The notes beneath the pieces were generated by a model. That model was not told where the DNA came from. It worked only from the letters and a program-made list of their open reading frames with translations, and made no database searches. This document shows positions 1 to 11,900 of a stretch of 64,000 nucleotides of DNA, piece by piece. The position numbers and the translations under genes are program-made. How positions within the stretch are numbered: position 1 is the first letter of the stretch; every line of letters begins with the position of its first letter. The DNA is taken from positions 21,212,380 through 21,276,379 of the forward strand of contig NC_083344.1 of assembly GCF_019175385.1 (NCBI RefSeq). The letters run 5' to 3'. The DNA comes from Lycium barbarum. Taxonomy: Eukaryota > Streptophyta > Magnoliopsida > Solanales > Solanaceae.

Positions 1-2165
1 GAGAATTTCTTTCAACACTAGAAAAAGATTTATTTGTCATTTTTACTTGAATGCAAATTTCACACTTAACTAATTGTTCGGGATTGCATGCTATGTACCT
101 TATCCTTGACATAAATTTCATAAATCAAAATTTAAATGTCCTAATATTACATGCCATAACATAGAATTTGACCCAGAAATCTAAGCAGAGCTCTTAATGT
201 TATTAATACTCATCTTGAACAAACCATTACAATAGTATCCTTTTCCAACAAACATACAATACTTAGAAATAATAACACTATCAGATTCTATGACAATCTT
301 AACGCCTTTCTTGGACAACAAACTTGCATAAACTAAATTCTTCCTAATTTCAGGCACATCATAAACATTCAATAAAGTTAGTTATTGTCCAGATATGAAA
401 TTTAGTTCCACGCTGCCTTTGCCTTCAACATCATTGCCCATAAATACACCTTCAGGCGTCTTGCATTCTTCATAAGTCTTGTATTAATTTTTGTTGTTGT
501 GAACATGAATGGTAGAGCCAGAATCTAGCCACCATTCTTCTAACTTTGAGGCATCAACAATGTTTACTTCTATTACCTTTCCAATTTTCAAATTTGATAC
601 CATAACAATCAAATCAGTAACATATTCCTCAATCATATTTGCCTTTTTGGAATTTTCTGAGATTCCAAAATTATTTCCCTTCTTTTTAAACCTGCATTCA
701 CGAGCAAAATAATTTTTCTTGCCACAATTAAAGCAAACAACTGATTTTATAGTCTTTCTCTTAAAAACATTTTTATTGTCTTTAGGACAAGAACTAGGAC
801 TTTTTTCATACTTTGATTTGCTTTCAACATAGTGCTGAGATTATTAATCTTTGAAACAGGTTGAAACTATGAGTCGTGTGCACGAGTTTCAGTCTCAATT
901 TGCAAATGAATATTAAATTGCTCAAAAGTCAGAGTTTCACGAGAATGCAAAATTTTCTTTCTATAATTCTTCCATGAATTAAGCAATATGGATAGAATTG
1001 CACCAATTTGCAGAGCATCAGGGATTTTAACATCACGATCTCGTAGTTTAGAAACTAACACTCGTCGTTTATAAATTTGATCCATGATTGGTAAATTTTT
1101 TTTAATTTGAAACTCAAATTCGCAGAATTGCCCTTCTTTTGGGGTGATCTTTAAATTTTGACCTTCGGCTAAAACCCATGGGTTCCAGGTTCGAACCCAC
1201 ATACAGTCAAAAATTTTAAAAAAATTCGCAAGGCAAAGTTTAAATTTCGCTATGTCCCCACCGGCATATACTTGTGAAGGAATTACCAAAATTATGCCGG
1301 ACCCGACATACTTATGCCTTATGGGCAGACTTGGCATAAGTATGGCGGGTCCGGCATAACTTTGATAATTCTTTCACAAGTTTATGCCGGGTCCGGCATA
1401 AAAGTTTGCCCATTAAAAGTATGCCCCCACCGGCATAAACTTGTGAAGGAATTACCAAAGTTATGCCAGACCCAGCATACTTATGCCAAGTCTGCCCATA
1501 AGGCATGAGTATGCCGGGTCCGGCATAAATTTGGTAATTCCTTAACAAGAGTATGCCGGGTCCGGCATACACGCGACCCAAACCTTGCCTTGCAATTTTT
1601 TTTTTTTTAATTTATGCTTGAGCGGGGGTTCGAACTCAGAACCTCATGATTTCTGCGTGAACGCTCAAAGTTGCAATGCGAAGGGCAAAAATTAAAGACC
1701 AGCAATATGAGGGGCATAATTTAAAGACCACAAATATGAGGAGCAAAATTTAAAGACCACCCCAAAAGAAGTGCAATCCGCGCAAAAAAAATGAAATATT
1801 GAAAGAAAGAAACTTATATATGCCCTTTTATTCGTTTTGATATGTTTCCTCCAACACATCCCATATTTCTTTCGGACTCTTCATATTTGAGTAGAGTTCA
1901 TATCATTGATCAGTCACCAAATTAAGATTATGACCACGACAAATAAGTTCACACTCTTCACGTTTCTTCCTTAATGCACAGTTGCAGTGTTGGTTCTGGA
2001 ATTGCAATGATTTCAAGATTCAACACACAAAAAAAAAAAAATCAAAGCAGAAAAAACACCATGTTATCCTTCCAACGAGTAAAATTAGTTCCATCAAACC
2101 TATCAAGCTTGATGAAATCCTTATTCACCAAAAGAGATTTTAGAATTTTGATTGATTTCCATAAC
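1..2165 (-). pseudogene. Copia-type gag-pol remnant (gag, zinc knuckle, protease, pre-integrase)
   Basis: Read on the minus strand from about 2163 downwards. A gag N-terminus with LDRFDGTNFTRWKDNM lies near 2060-2110. UBN2-type gag with SPKEIWDVLEETY follows near 1850-1930 and continues at 867-1110 (RKKILHSRETLTFEQF). A CCHC-like knuckle CFNCGKKNYFAREC lies near 690-740, a protease-like WLDSGSTIHVHN near 500-535, and the pre-integrase region DVPEIRKNLVYASLLSKKG at 181-372. This domain order is that of a Ty1/Copia polyprotein cut off by the window edge. Stops and frame changes break it, the knuckle histidine is replaced by tyrosine, and another element interrupts it at about 1120-1785. It lies downstream of the ISA3 3' end. 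It is a dead copy. Confidence 0.85.
1120..1785. mobile_element. Non-autonomous TIR element with a cluster of palindromes, inside Copia gag
   Basis: The ends are imperfect inverted repeats. The left end (1126-1165) reads ATTGCCCTTCTTTTGGGGTG and then TCTTTAAATTTTG; the same words appear in reverse complement at 1745-1777. The interior holds about seven copies of an 18-bp near-palindrome, TATGCCGGACCCGGCATA, between 1283 and 1570, joined by spacers such as ACTTGTGAAGGAATTACCAAA that also recur in both orientations. Two GGTTCGAAC-like words (near 1190 and 1630) resemble tRNA B boxes. The flanking Copia gag reading continues on both sides, so this is a later insertion. The target duplication could not be settled, so the superfamily is unassigned. 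Confidence 0.6.
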
Positions 2166-2742
2166 AGTTAAATCACTCTTTTGATTTGAGTTGAAGGCCC
2201 CGCATTACAATTTGAGCTTATACCACAAATGTCATTGAGACAGCCCTATATTTAACGGATTCAATATTTAGATTCTTACCACTGAATCCATTATACTTTT
2301 TAAATCATGGGCTCATAGTCTACCATTCAAAAAACGTTTAGTGATTCTTTCATATATTTTATATTTCATGTCAAAATTTAAATTTCGTTGAACCGTTGGC
2401 GGCAGGGGGCATTGGAACGGACTTAGCTCCTGAATATTCAGACAAAAAAAGAAAACCGGAAAAAATAAGTTTAGATTGAGACAATTATGAATCCCATTCA
2501 GTTTCCTTAACTTGATCGTAAATGTAACTATTTGCTTTAAGATTAATGGGAGTAAATAAACATTAGAAGGAAACACTCCACATAAAAATTTGTCCTTAAA
2601 ATGAAACATGGTGAAGGCACCAAGTCTCTAACAGATCTGGTTACTATGGAGTGTTTGTACCTATGAATAGCAGCCTGAACAAACTGGTTGCTTATCACAT
2701 AATTTCTGCTCTACTACATTAGCTATAGGCTAACTGTATGCT

Positions 2743-2748
2743 TTTATT
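2743..2748 (-). terminator. Candidate ISA3 polyadenylation signal
   Basis: AATAAA on the minus strand, about 90 nt past the ISA3 stop codon. It is the first good match downstream. Use of this signal is inferred. Confidence 0.4.
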
Positions 2749-2835
2749 AGTGCCTGAATTCCGATACAAACTATCCAATCCAGAAGAAGGTGATAGCCCA
2801 TGGACAAAATATCTAGAGCAGCATAATCCCGGTAA

Positions 2836-2949
2836 TTATTGCTTTGATTCAAGAAGAATAGCAGAGTAGGGTGCAACATTGTAAGTTTCACTGATGCCAG
2901 CCACGCCTTCAGTAACAAAATCATCAGGAGATTTCAGATTAGTGTCCAC
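2836..2949 (-). CDS. ISA3: ISA3 exon 23 (stop codon)
   Basis: Residues 718-754: [15 protein letters not shown], then [18 protein letters not shown] and a TAA stop at 2836-2838. This matches the usual ISA3 C-terminus. Confidence 0.95.
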   Translation of the reverse strand: MDTNLKSPDDFVTEGVAGISETYNVAPYSAILLESKQ

Positions 2950-5900
2950 CTGCATTTAACATTATCAGTTGTACGAAACGTGACATTTTCAGCTTGAGAC
3001 GGTGAATATCAAGACACTACCACTGACAACAGACAAGCAAATTAACCTACCTACTCATCAAATATTGTAACTGACAACAGACAGCACAAAATAAAGGAAG
3101 ACTGTGTGGAGGGAGATAGGGAAAAATGACTGTCATTTCATATATTTGGCAGAATGAAACTCTTATGAAGCAAGGATATCACATTATAGACCGTTTATTA
3201 GTTTCCTATTCATTCAAGGTAAAATATGCCTGAGAGGCAGGATATGCTGCTGCGTACATGATTTTGTATCTTCTGATTAGAGATATCCTATAATGAAAAT
3301 GTACATATTCTAAAAGAGAAGAACCTGAAATTTTAGGGAAAAGAAAGAAAAAGATGGTTAGTCTATTTAATTTTTTTTATTATAGTTCTGCAAGGGGAAG
3401 GTAGCGTGGCGTATACTCCACGCCCCTTACTGCAACGCTAGTTTGGAAACACTGTGTGAACGAGTAAACCCTTTATTTTTTAGTAGTTATGATTGCTTCT
3501 TCCTGTATTCTTCTTAATAACAAAATAAGATGTTTAGTATGTTTTATTTATTTAGTATTGTAATGCAAGGTAAAGGCTACATGCCGTATACGCCCATGCT
3601 CCCAACGCCAGCACTAGTTTGGGAACACTTTGTGAATGTGGTAAGCCCTTTAATTCTTAAAGTTAAGGTTGCTATTAGCTGCATTCTTCTAACGACAAAA
3701 CTAACATAAGAAAAAATACAATTTAGTATCCAAATGGTAGCTTTACCCTACTTTTTAAAATCTTCATATCTCCATATTATTCAAATAAAATGTAATAGAG
3801 TCTCCCATATTAGCATCACACTAGTACCGCAGCCATGCTACATCCATGACTGCTTAATTTCACATGCTAGGTATGCTATCTATACATTGCTTGTTTTATC
3901 TTCAATATGGCACCAAGAAGTTGCTTGTATTTCGATATTCTTTTAACAGATTCCAACGAGATTGTAATGCTGAATATTTTACCATAATCATTTTATCATT
4001 TTATAAATTAGAGTATAAATTGCTTTCTTTGAAATTTTTCCATTTTTTAATGAAATTCTACTATAAAGTTATACATAGAAAGGAAATCCATGTATCCATA
4101 CTCGACTACATTATTCACAAACTAAGGACAAAATTAGATCCAACTCAGTTGCATGATCACGGTGGGTAGTTCACATTGTGGAAAGAGCAATAATTGTCTT
4201 CAATTTAGACAAAATGAATAGGGTGTTCAATGGGAAACACAATTGGACCATGGGGATGTAATACAACACTTTCTTTCTTCGACCTATAAATTTCCAAATT
4301 GGTAGGTACAAATCCAAATTACAAGTTAGAATAACCAAACATATCAGAGCAGTAGCAAAATTCAGATACTATCTCATGATTTGGATGTATATGCAAAAAG
4401 CATTCCTTAACAAACAGGAATAACTTACCACTCGGTACCAGCTTCTATTTCCTGGTGGTGAAGGTATTGCTGCTTTGACGGAAAAGTGGTGCGCATTAAA
4501 TGCTAAGTAAATATCTCCTCCATTCCCGTCATGGAGCCTACATTGTACAAAAGAGAATCCGACATGTAAAGTCACTCGTGCGAAAAGAAGAATAGCTCCT
4601 AAATTTTTGAAATCATCAAAGTGAAATGCTGGTTGAAAATTAAAATCAAGAACAGCAGCTGCAATTGAAAACTAAGGGATAGAAGAAAAACTAGAAAAAG
4701 TCGGTGCTAAAGAAACAGACCATATGAAAACAGCTTAGAAAAGCACTGTTGTAGTGTGCGACTGAATTCAAGATTTCAAAACAGAGAGGGCGATCAGTTA
4801 CAAACAACAACATACCCGGTATAGTCCCACAAGTGGACGATTAGTTACAAACCCATTTTAGAATTTCTTACTGAGCTCAAACCAATGAGAATAATCTACA
4901 TTTTAACAGAAACTATATTGAGCTTATCAATCATCTAAAGATGGAGATTATTGTCAGTTAATAATAGGGGTTAGTTTCTTACATAAATGCAAGGAATCTA
5001 CTCTCTTCTTTGTACCAGTTGTCCTCAAGCCAGGTAACCTCGTTCTGCAAAGGAAATATTGCAAAGCCATCAGAATAGTTGAATTGAGGCATAATCTTTG
5101 AAGAGACTCTGTAGTACGATTGAACTGCCCCTATCTTTATTTAGTGAAATGCAGGCTAATTTTACTGCACCCCCCCCCCCCCCCCCCCCCTAAAAAAAGA
5201 ACTGATCAGAGGCACCCTCCCCACCTCCTCAAATCTACCTTATTGATGATTGATGTGGAGTCCGGAATCAAAATGAAGTGTTTTTCCCCTAAAGAACTAT
5301 ATTGATATGTATAAAAGAACATATTCTACAATGGTTGTTCAACCCCAGTGTTGCGTTGTGACTTAAAGCCAAGCAATGTCTTGTTAGATTGAGAAATGAT
5401 TGGCCATGTGAGTGATTTTGGTATTGCGAGGGGAGGCTTTTGTTCAAACTAGGACCATTGCTACAAAGGATTCAAGCTAGAAATATCTCAAAAACCTTGA
5501 AGACAAACATCAGTGGTTGAGGGGCTAATATTGATCAATTCATTCGAACATATGGAAAGGGAACTGTGAATAAATGGACTTGTGGATCATAGATGCGACA
5601 ACCTAAACTAACTGTATGTCATGTGAAGAACCGCCATTTAAGTATGTTCCTCAGACAGGACCCCAGGATCCCAAATAGTCTAACCTTTCAACTTAGTACA
5701 GTACCCCCAGGTTATATTGCACCAGCCCCAACCATGAAACAGAAGGTCTAAATAGACATACTACCGTTTTGATCACATACTTGTGATCATTACTTCACAG
5801 GGAACTCTTTCATTAGCCTTTTCTGTTGCATTCATATTTAAAGACAAAGGATACTGCCACAAACGAAACACAGCACGTAGCATTCAATTTTCAAAATTAA

Positions 5901-8900
5901 TTCTCTTAGTAATACTGTTGAATGTCCCACACAGGCTAGGGATTGGGAGATTTGGTCTCCTTATATGGACTTAGACAATCCTCGCCCTATGAGCTAGCTT
6001 TTGGAGTTGAGTTAGGCCCAAGATCCCTTTCTTTACATGGTATCAAAGCCAGGCCTATCCCAATTATTTGTTTACCCGATGTTGGGCCCCATATTATGTT
6101 GTCCACAGCCTGGGCGTGAGAGGGGCCGTTAGAATTCCCACCTCGGTCGTGGGATAGGAATGTGGTCTCCTTTGGACTTGCCGGATTGAGCTAGCTTTTG
6201 GGGTTTTGTTAGGATCAAGATCTATTCTTTACAAATACAACTGCCAGTAAAGTTAAATATGACACAAGGTAGACAATAACATTACCTTGTCAATGAAATT
6301 TTCTTTTCTAAAAACACTGTGCGACAGGCGAAACTTAATCATCTTGGAGAAGAACCTGAAGTGATCATTCTTCTTTGCTTCCAACTGGATTGACAAAGTT
6401 CATTGGTTACATGCAGTTTCAAGAAAGAAGTTCCAGCAATAAGAAAACATAATATCATACCTGTCCCCACTGGAAATTGTTGATAGTGGTATCATGTCCA
6501 TAACTGTTATTATTTCCATAGCGGGTATGCCCATACTCATCCCCCATAAGCATCATTGATGTTCCCTTACAAACCAAGCAAGTACAAAAATTTAGAAAGA
6601 CATGTAAACTTAAGTAACAACATAATAGGGCTGGGAAATCTAATACGCATATAACACTATTAACAAGAAAATTACTGAAGATAGGGCATAATCCAGGAAA
6701 GGTATAGGTAGGTAATACGCCAAAGAATTGAAACCCCATATTTCAATCTCTGAAGGCTCAAAAACCAAAAATATGTTAAATTTGGATTCATAGTATGTCA
6801 AAATAATCCTTTTTATGAGGGTTTCAGAAACCAATACTTCAACCAAAACTAGCCAAAACAGACACTAAAATATGAAGTTTGCTAAAATACTATGTCAAAA
6901 GTGTGGCCCTAAAATTCCATAGCAGTGTTCTATTTCTTGTTGAACAATGAAGAAGAAATAGTGTAGCAAATAACTCAGTCACCAAAAAAAAAAAAAAAAA
7001 AAAATGAGCACAAATAAAAGTTGTGAACCAATGACAATATTCCCTCCGTCCCAATTTATGTGATGTAGTTTGACCGGGCATGGAGTTCGAGAAATAAAGG
7101 AAGACTTTTGAATCTTGTAGTCTAAAACAAACCAAAGATATTTGTATGTTTAGATCATCTCGTTAAGCGTAAAAGGTAAAGTTTAAAGTTAAATTGTTGT
7201 CAAAAAAGAAAACGTGTCACTCTTTTTGGGACTGACTAAAGAGGAAAGTGTGTCATATAAATTGGGACAGAGGGAGTAGAATTATGAGAACTCGTAGAAA
7301 AGCTACTGACTAATTCTCAATATCTGCAAGAAAACAAATGCATATGCTGTTAACTGGGAAGATGATGCATCACACACCTGCGAAACCATCAGTGCCAAAT
7401 GAAAATTTTTCATTTGCCGTGAACGCAGAGCATTAATATTTTCATCTGAAGTTTCACCTGGAAGAAGATACAAGAAGATGATAGCCTTTCGGATTGGATT
7501 TGAAACAATACCATCACTTATAAAAGTAATTCTTCAGTATAGGAACTGTTCCAATTAGTAGGTGTGGACTGCAATTGGATCAAAGCTTGGCCTGGCCTTA
7601 GATTCAAAATCTAGTACAAAGTGTCCACAAATAGTACCCAGGCGCTAAAAGGAGGAAAAAAAATGATTAATGGCTACTGATATGAGTCTGTCAATGAAGC
7701 TGAAGACAATAACAGCAAAGCAGATCCAAAACTGAATATACTACACAAACAAATATCATAGGCAAGCAACAGCTCACAATACAAGTGGACAAAACTAGTT
7801 TACTACTAAAGCCAAAGTTAATGCTTCACTGTCATGCCATTATTATCTAGTTGGAACGATGGAATTCATCACTTCTTCATTTTATATCATTCTATACTTC
7901 TTGTTTTGAGCCTACACTCTCTTTCGTCGCTGATGTTCAGCTGGGTTATTCCCACAAACATCTACCTCAATACAGTATCCACTTCATTTTTGGAAGACAG
8001 GCATAACCATATGGTAGACATACAACTAGTCGTTTTACTAGTGCAAGCAAATACGTCATATTCGTGCTAAACTTCTGTTTTTGCCACATCACTCGACTAG
8101 AGTAAGAAAATACGTCATATTCATGCTACACTTATACCGCAATACGATATAAATGACTGGCACAGGATCATACAATCACAAGGCCTTTACTACCTTATCT
8201 CTCCTAATTCCTCAACAATATGTCCAGTAACAGATCCTCCAGATCTACTTCACAGACGTTTGGGACATCCGAGTTTATCCAAGCTACAGAAGCTTGCGCG
8301 TAGTTTGTCTAGTCTTTTCATTGGTGCATTCTGATATTTGGGGTACTAATAGAGTCGGTTCAACCATAGGATTTTGTTATTTTGTTAGTTCGATTGGTGA
8401 TTATTCAAAATGTACTTGAATTTTCTGAAAGATCATTCTGAGTTGTTTTCTATATTCAAGAGTTTTTGTGCTGAAATACAAAATCAACTTAGTGTTTCTA
8501 TTCGGAGTTTTCGTAGTGATAATGCCTTAGAATACTTATCCGCATGCAGTGTTATTAAAAGCGAAAAATGCAAAAAGCTTTAAAAGTCCTTTGGAGCTTT
8601 AAGCGCAAATAAAGTGCGGCTTTATTGGAAAAAGGAGCAAATGGAGAAAAAAAAACAAATATGTATGTGTACTCCAGGATTAATAATCACAAGCATGAAT
8701 AATAAATATATGGACAAAAGAATTGAACAAAAATTACGATAATGTGAAATATCAATTGAGGATTATGCTTATTGACAAGGAAGAGCATGCCTCAGAGCCT
8801 TGCGAGGACATCTATAACAACCTCGGTAATCGGTATATATGACTTATATGCACCAGTTTGAGGGGCAGCGTTCGAATAAATGTATATAGTGTCCCTACCT

Positions 8901-11900
8901 CCCAAGGTAGGGGTAAGGTTTGCGTACACTCTACCCTCCCTAGACCCACTTTGTGGGATTATACTGGGTACGTTGTTGTAGTGTCCCACATGAAAAGGAT
9001 TATTATGTACTTGTGGAGTATAATAAATAGGACTCAATGTAATAATGTAGATGAGCATCTTAATAATAATTTCCAGAAAGAAAAAGTGGAAGCCAAGCTA
9101 CATCAAGGGATATCTCTCATTAATTTGGTATTAGTTTCCAAACAACAGACTTCCAATTGACTACGCACACCTTTATTATTTAACACTATACAGTAGCCCA
9201 CAAGTCTGAGATTCCAAATAAAATTCAATTACATAATTGGTAGTGACAATGTGTAAAACAATAAGAAGAGAAACAAAACATGTAGGGCCTAATAGCTTGA
9301 GGAAATAACAAACTTTGCATTCTCAGCATCTATCATTGGAAGAAAATTATTGTTAAAAGTCTTGGACTCCGGCAGAACATATGCTTCGTTAAGTAAAGAG
9401 AGAACAAGTTAAACTTTGTGACTGTACCAAGCATTATAAAGAAAATAAATAGCCCGTTATACTAGCAAAAATGTGAAGGGATAACAAAAGTTTTAGTTTA
9501 TATTAAGCAAATCAGGAAGTAAGAACGGAAAAAATAGATAAGTGGGATCAAAACCTCATCTATACCTTCAATTCCACAATTCCAACTGAAGTTATCATTG
9601 CATCCGTCATTGCCACCTTCACCATTTGCATCATTGTGCTGTAATTTTCACCATCCGAATGCAGATGATGTACTAGTTTTCATGTTTCAAACAATAAAGA
9701 GCATTAAGCAAAACTTATACCTTACTATTGTATGAAACAAGGTCATACAAGGTAAAACCATCATGTGCAATCACAAAGTTGACACTGTGGTACGGCTTTC
9801 GCTTGTTCACCTATGGAAAGCAAAGAACAATATATGAGCTCAGTCAAATTGAGACAGCATAAAAAGAATTCCAAATGTTTTTTTTTTTAAAAGGAATTCC
9901 AAATGTTATTTAGCATAGAACTTTGCTTAAGTTTCAATGTTTTGGATGAAAATCAATTGATATACACGGAAGAGATACCTAGTAAACCTTCCAATAAATT
10001 TTTTATCTCGACGTATGCATAGGTCAAACATAAGGCATTCCTTTGTCCCAAAGTTTTTCTAACTTTTGAGGGAAGTCACTCCAGCATCACTATGTTCATC
10101 AAGAGGAAATGCCAGATAAAGGTTTCTCATATTTAGACAAATGTAATACCAGGGAATAGAAAACCAAAACAGAACCTTTCAACCACTACCTCGGTTGATC
10201 ATTACCAAGAATGGATGTTCTCTTGAGCTTAATGGCAAGAAGTATGCACTTTGCACCTTTATCTCCTTTTCAAGTGTATAGAGATTAGAAAAGATCGAGA
10301 TAAATTATAAAAAGTAAGGGTGAGAGAGAAAAGAGGGAGAGGAGTAAGCGGGTGCATGTTGACTCCCAGGAAAGACAAAGAGAGGTAGTGTAGTCTGAAG
10401 TGAGTGGGATGTTAAGTGAGAGAAAGAAAGTGATCTTCTGAGTAAAAGAAAAAGAGAAGGCCATGAGGTAGAGAGAGAGGACAACAAATCAAGAGGAGAA
10501 ACAAAAGAGAATTTGAGTGAGAAAGACTCTTATTTACTCCCTAATACATTAACTCTTTCTTATTTTAGTTTTTGTGATAGTTTTGTGCAGAAAAAGCAGT
10601 ATAGTACAGTACCTTGACTACAAAATTTAATGAAAGAACTTAAAACTTGATATTATAGAGTTAACTAGATAACACAAATCCAAAACTAAAACCTCTGAAC
10701 ACGACTTGATCCTTTATTTTATGAACGGGAAGTTTTCTCTTCTTTTTCCACTTACTTCAGGTAAAAGATACCACGGTTCGAATCACCAAGATTTCTTTTA
10801 AACTATGGAAAGAAAGGATAAATACAAACTCTGTCTTCCAAATGAATCAGCTTAAATGAGTTGGTAATAAATCAAGACAAATAGTGGTACTGACACATTA
10901 TGTGATGGCACTTACATGTATTATGACATGATCATGTTAATAAAGCCGCGGATAAAAATTGTAAAGGAATGGACACAAATTCTACTTTTAGAACCACTCA
11001 ATAGACAAAAAGGATCAAATAGAATCTAGCCATATGCATTTCACACCGATCAGATACTTTACTGAACCAATCTAATCAAATAGGAGTCTACTGGTGAAAG
11101 CAACTTGTTACCGCATAGAACTGAAAGTTGCTCAACTATAATCAATCAAGCAAAAGAGGAAATGGAACTAAGGAGGTAGAGCAAAAGGAACAGTGTTGTG
11201 AAATATTCTCTAGCTGTCAAGACATAATTCTGGAAGCTGTAGCTCTTACCCTGTACAGATCCGCTGAACCTGCGATACGGGTTGCAAAATTTCCTTTCAT
11301 GCCAGCATCGCCCTGTTTAATCATATCAGGATAAGATATATTCAAGGAAATTCTCAAGAGAAAAGTATAAAGAAAATCCTAGTACAGAACCAAAAAGCTG
11401 AAACAGCTGAATGATGTATGGATACACTATCTCCTCTTAACATTCAGATAATCCAATAATATCTACATTCTAACAACTTCTTGGGACAACTTCATATAAT
11501 AAACAAACATACCGGAGTATTCAGTCATTATATATTGAAAATGTTAAGTGTAATTTAAAAAGTCCAAGCGGATGATTCAATGATTATGCCAAAGTAGAAC
11601 TTGTCCTGTCAAAGTTAGAACATGCTGAACAAAAAACTTACTTCTTTGAACACTTTGATATATTAGGAGTCAGGATGCATGAAAAAAACCTTAATTTTAA
11701 GGGGATAAAGTGGCAAATCCAATTACTCTTACACTTTTAAGGACAACAACGTTTCGATTAGAACATATCAATTACTAGTGTGACTGAAATTTGCAATTCA
11801 TATTCTAATATACATCTCAGGAAATTCCAGAATTGTCCCAGACTATGCATAGGAATGTATTTGTCAAGGACCTGAGGATTACTGTGTAAAAGTACCAAAT

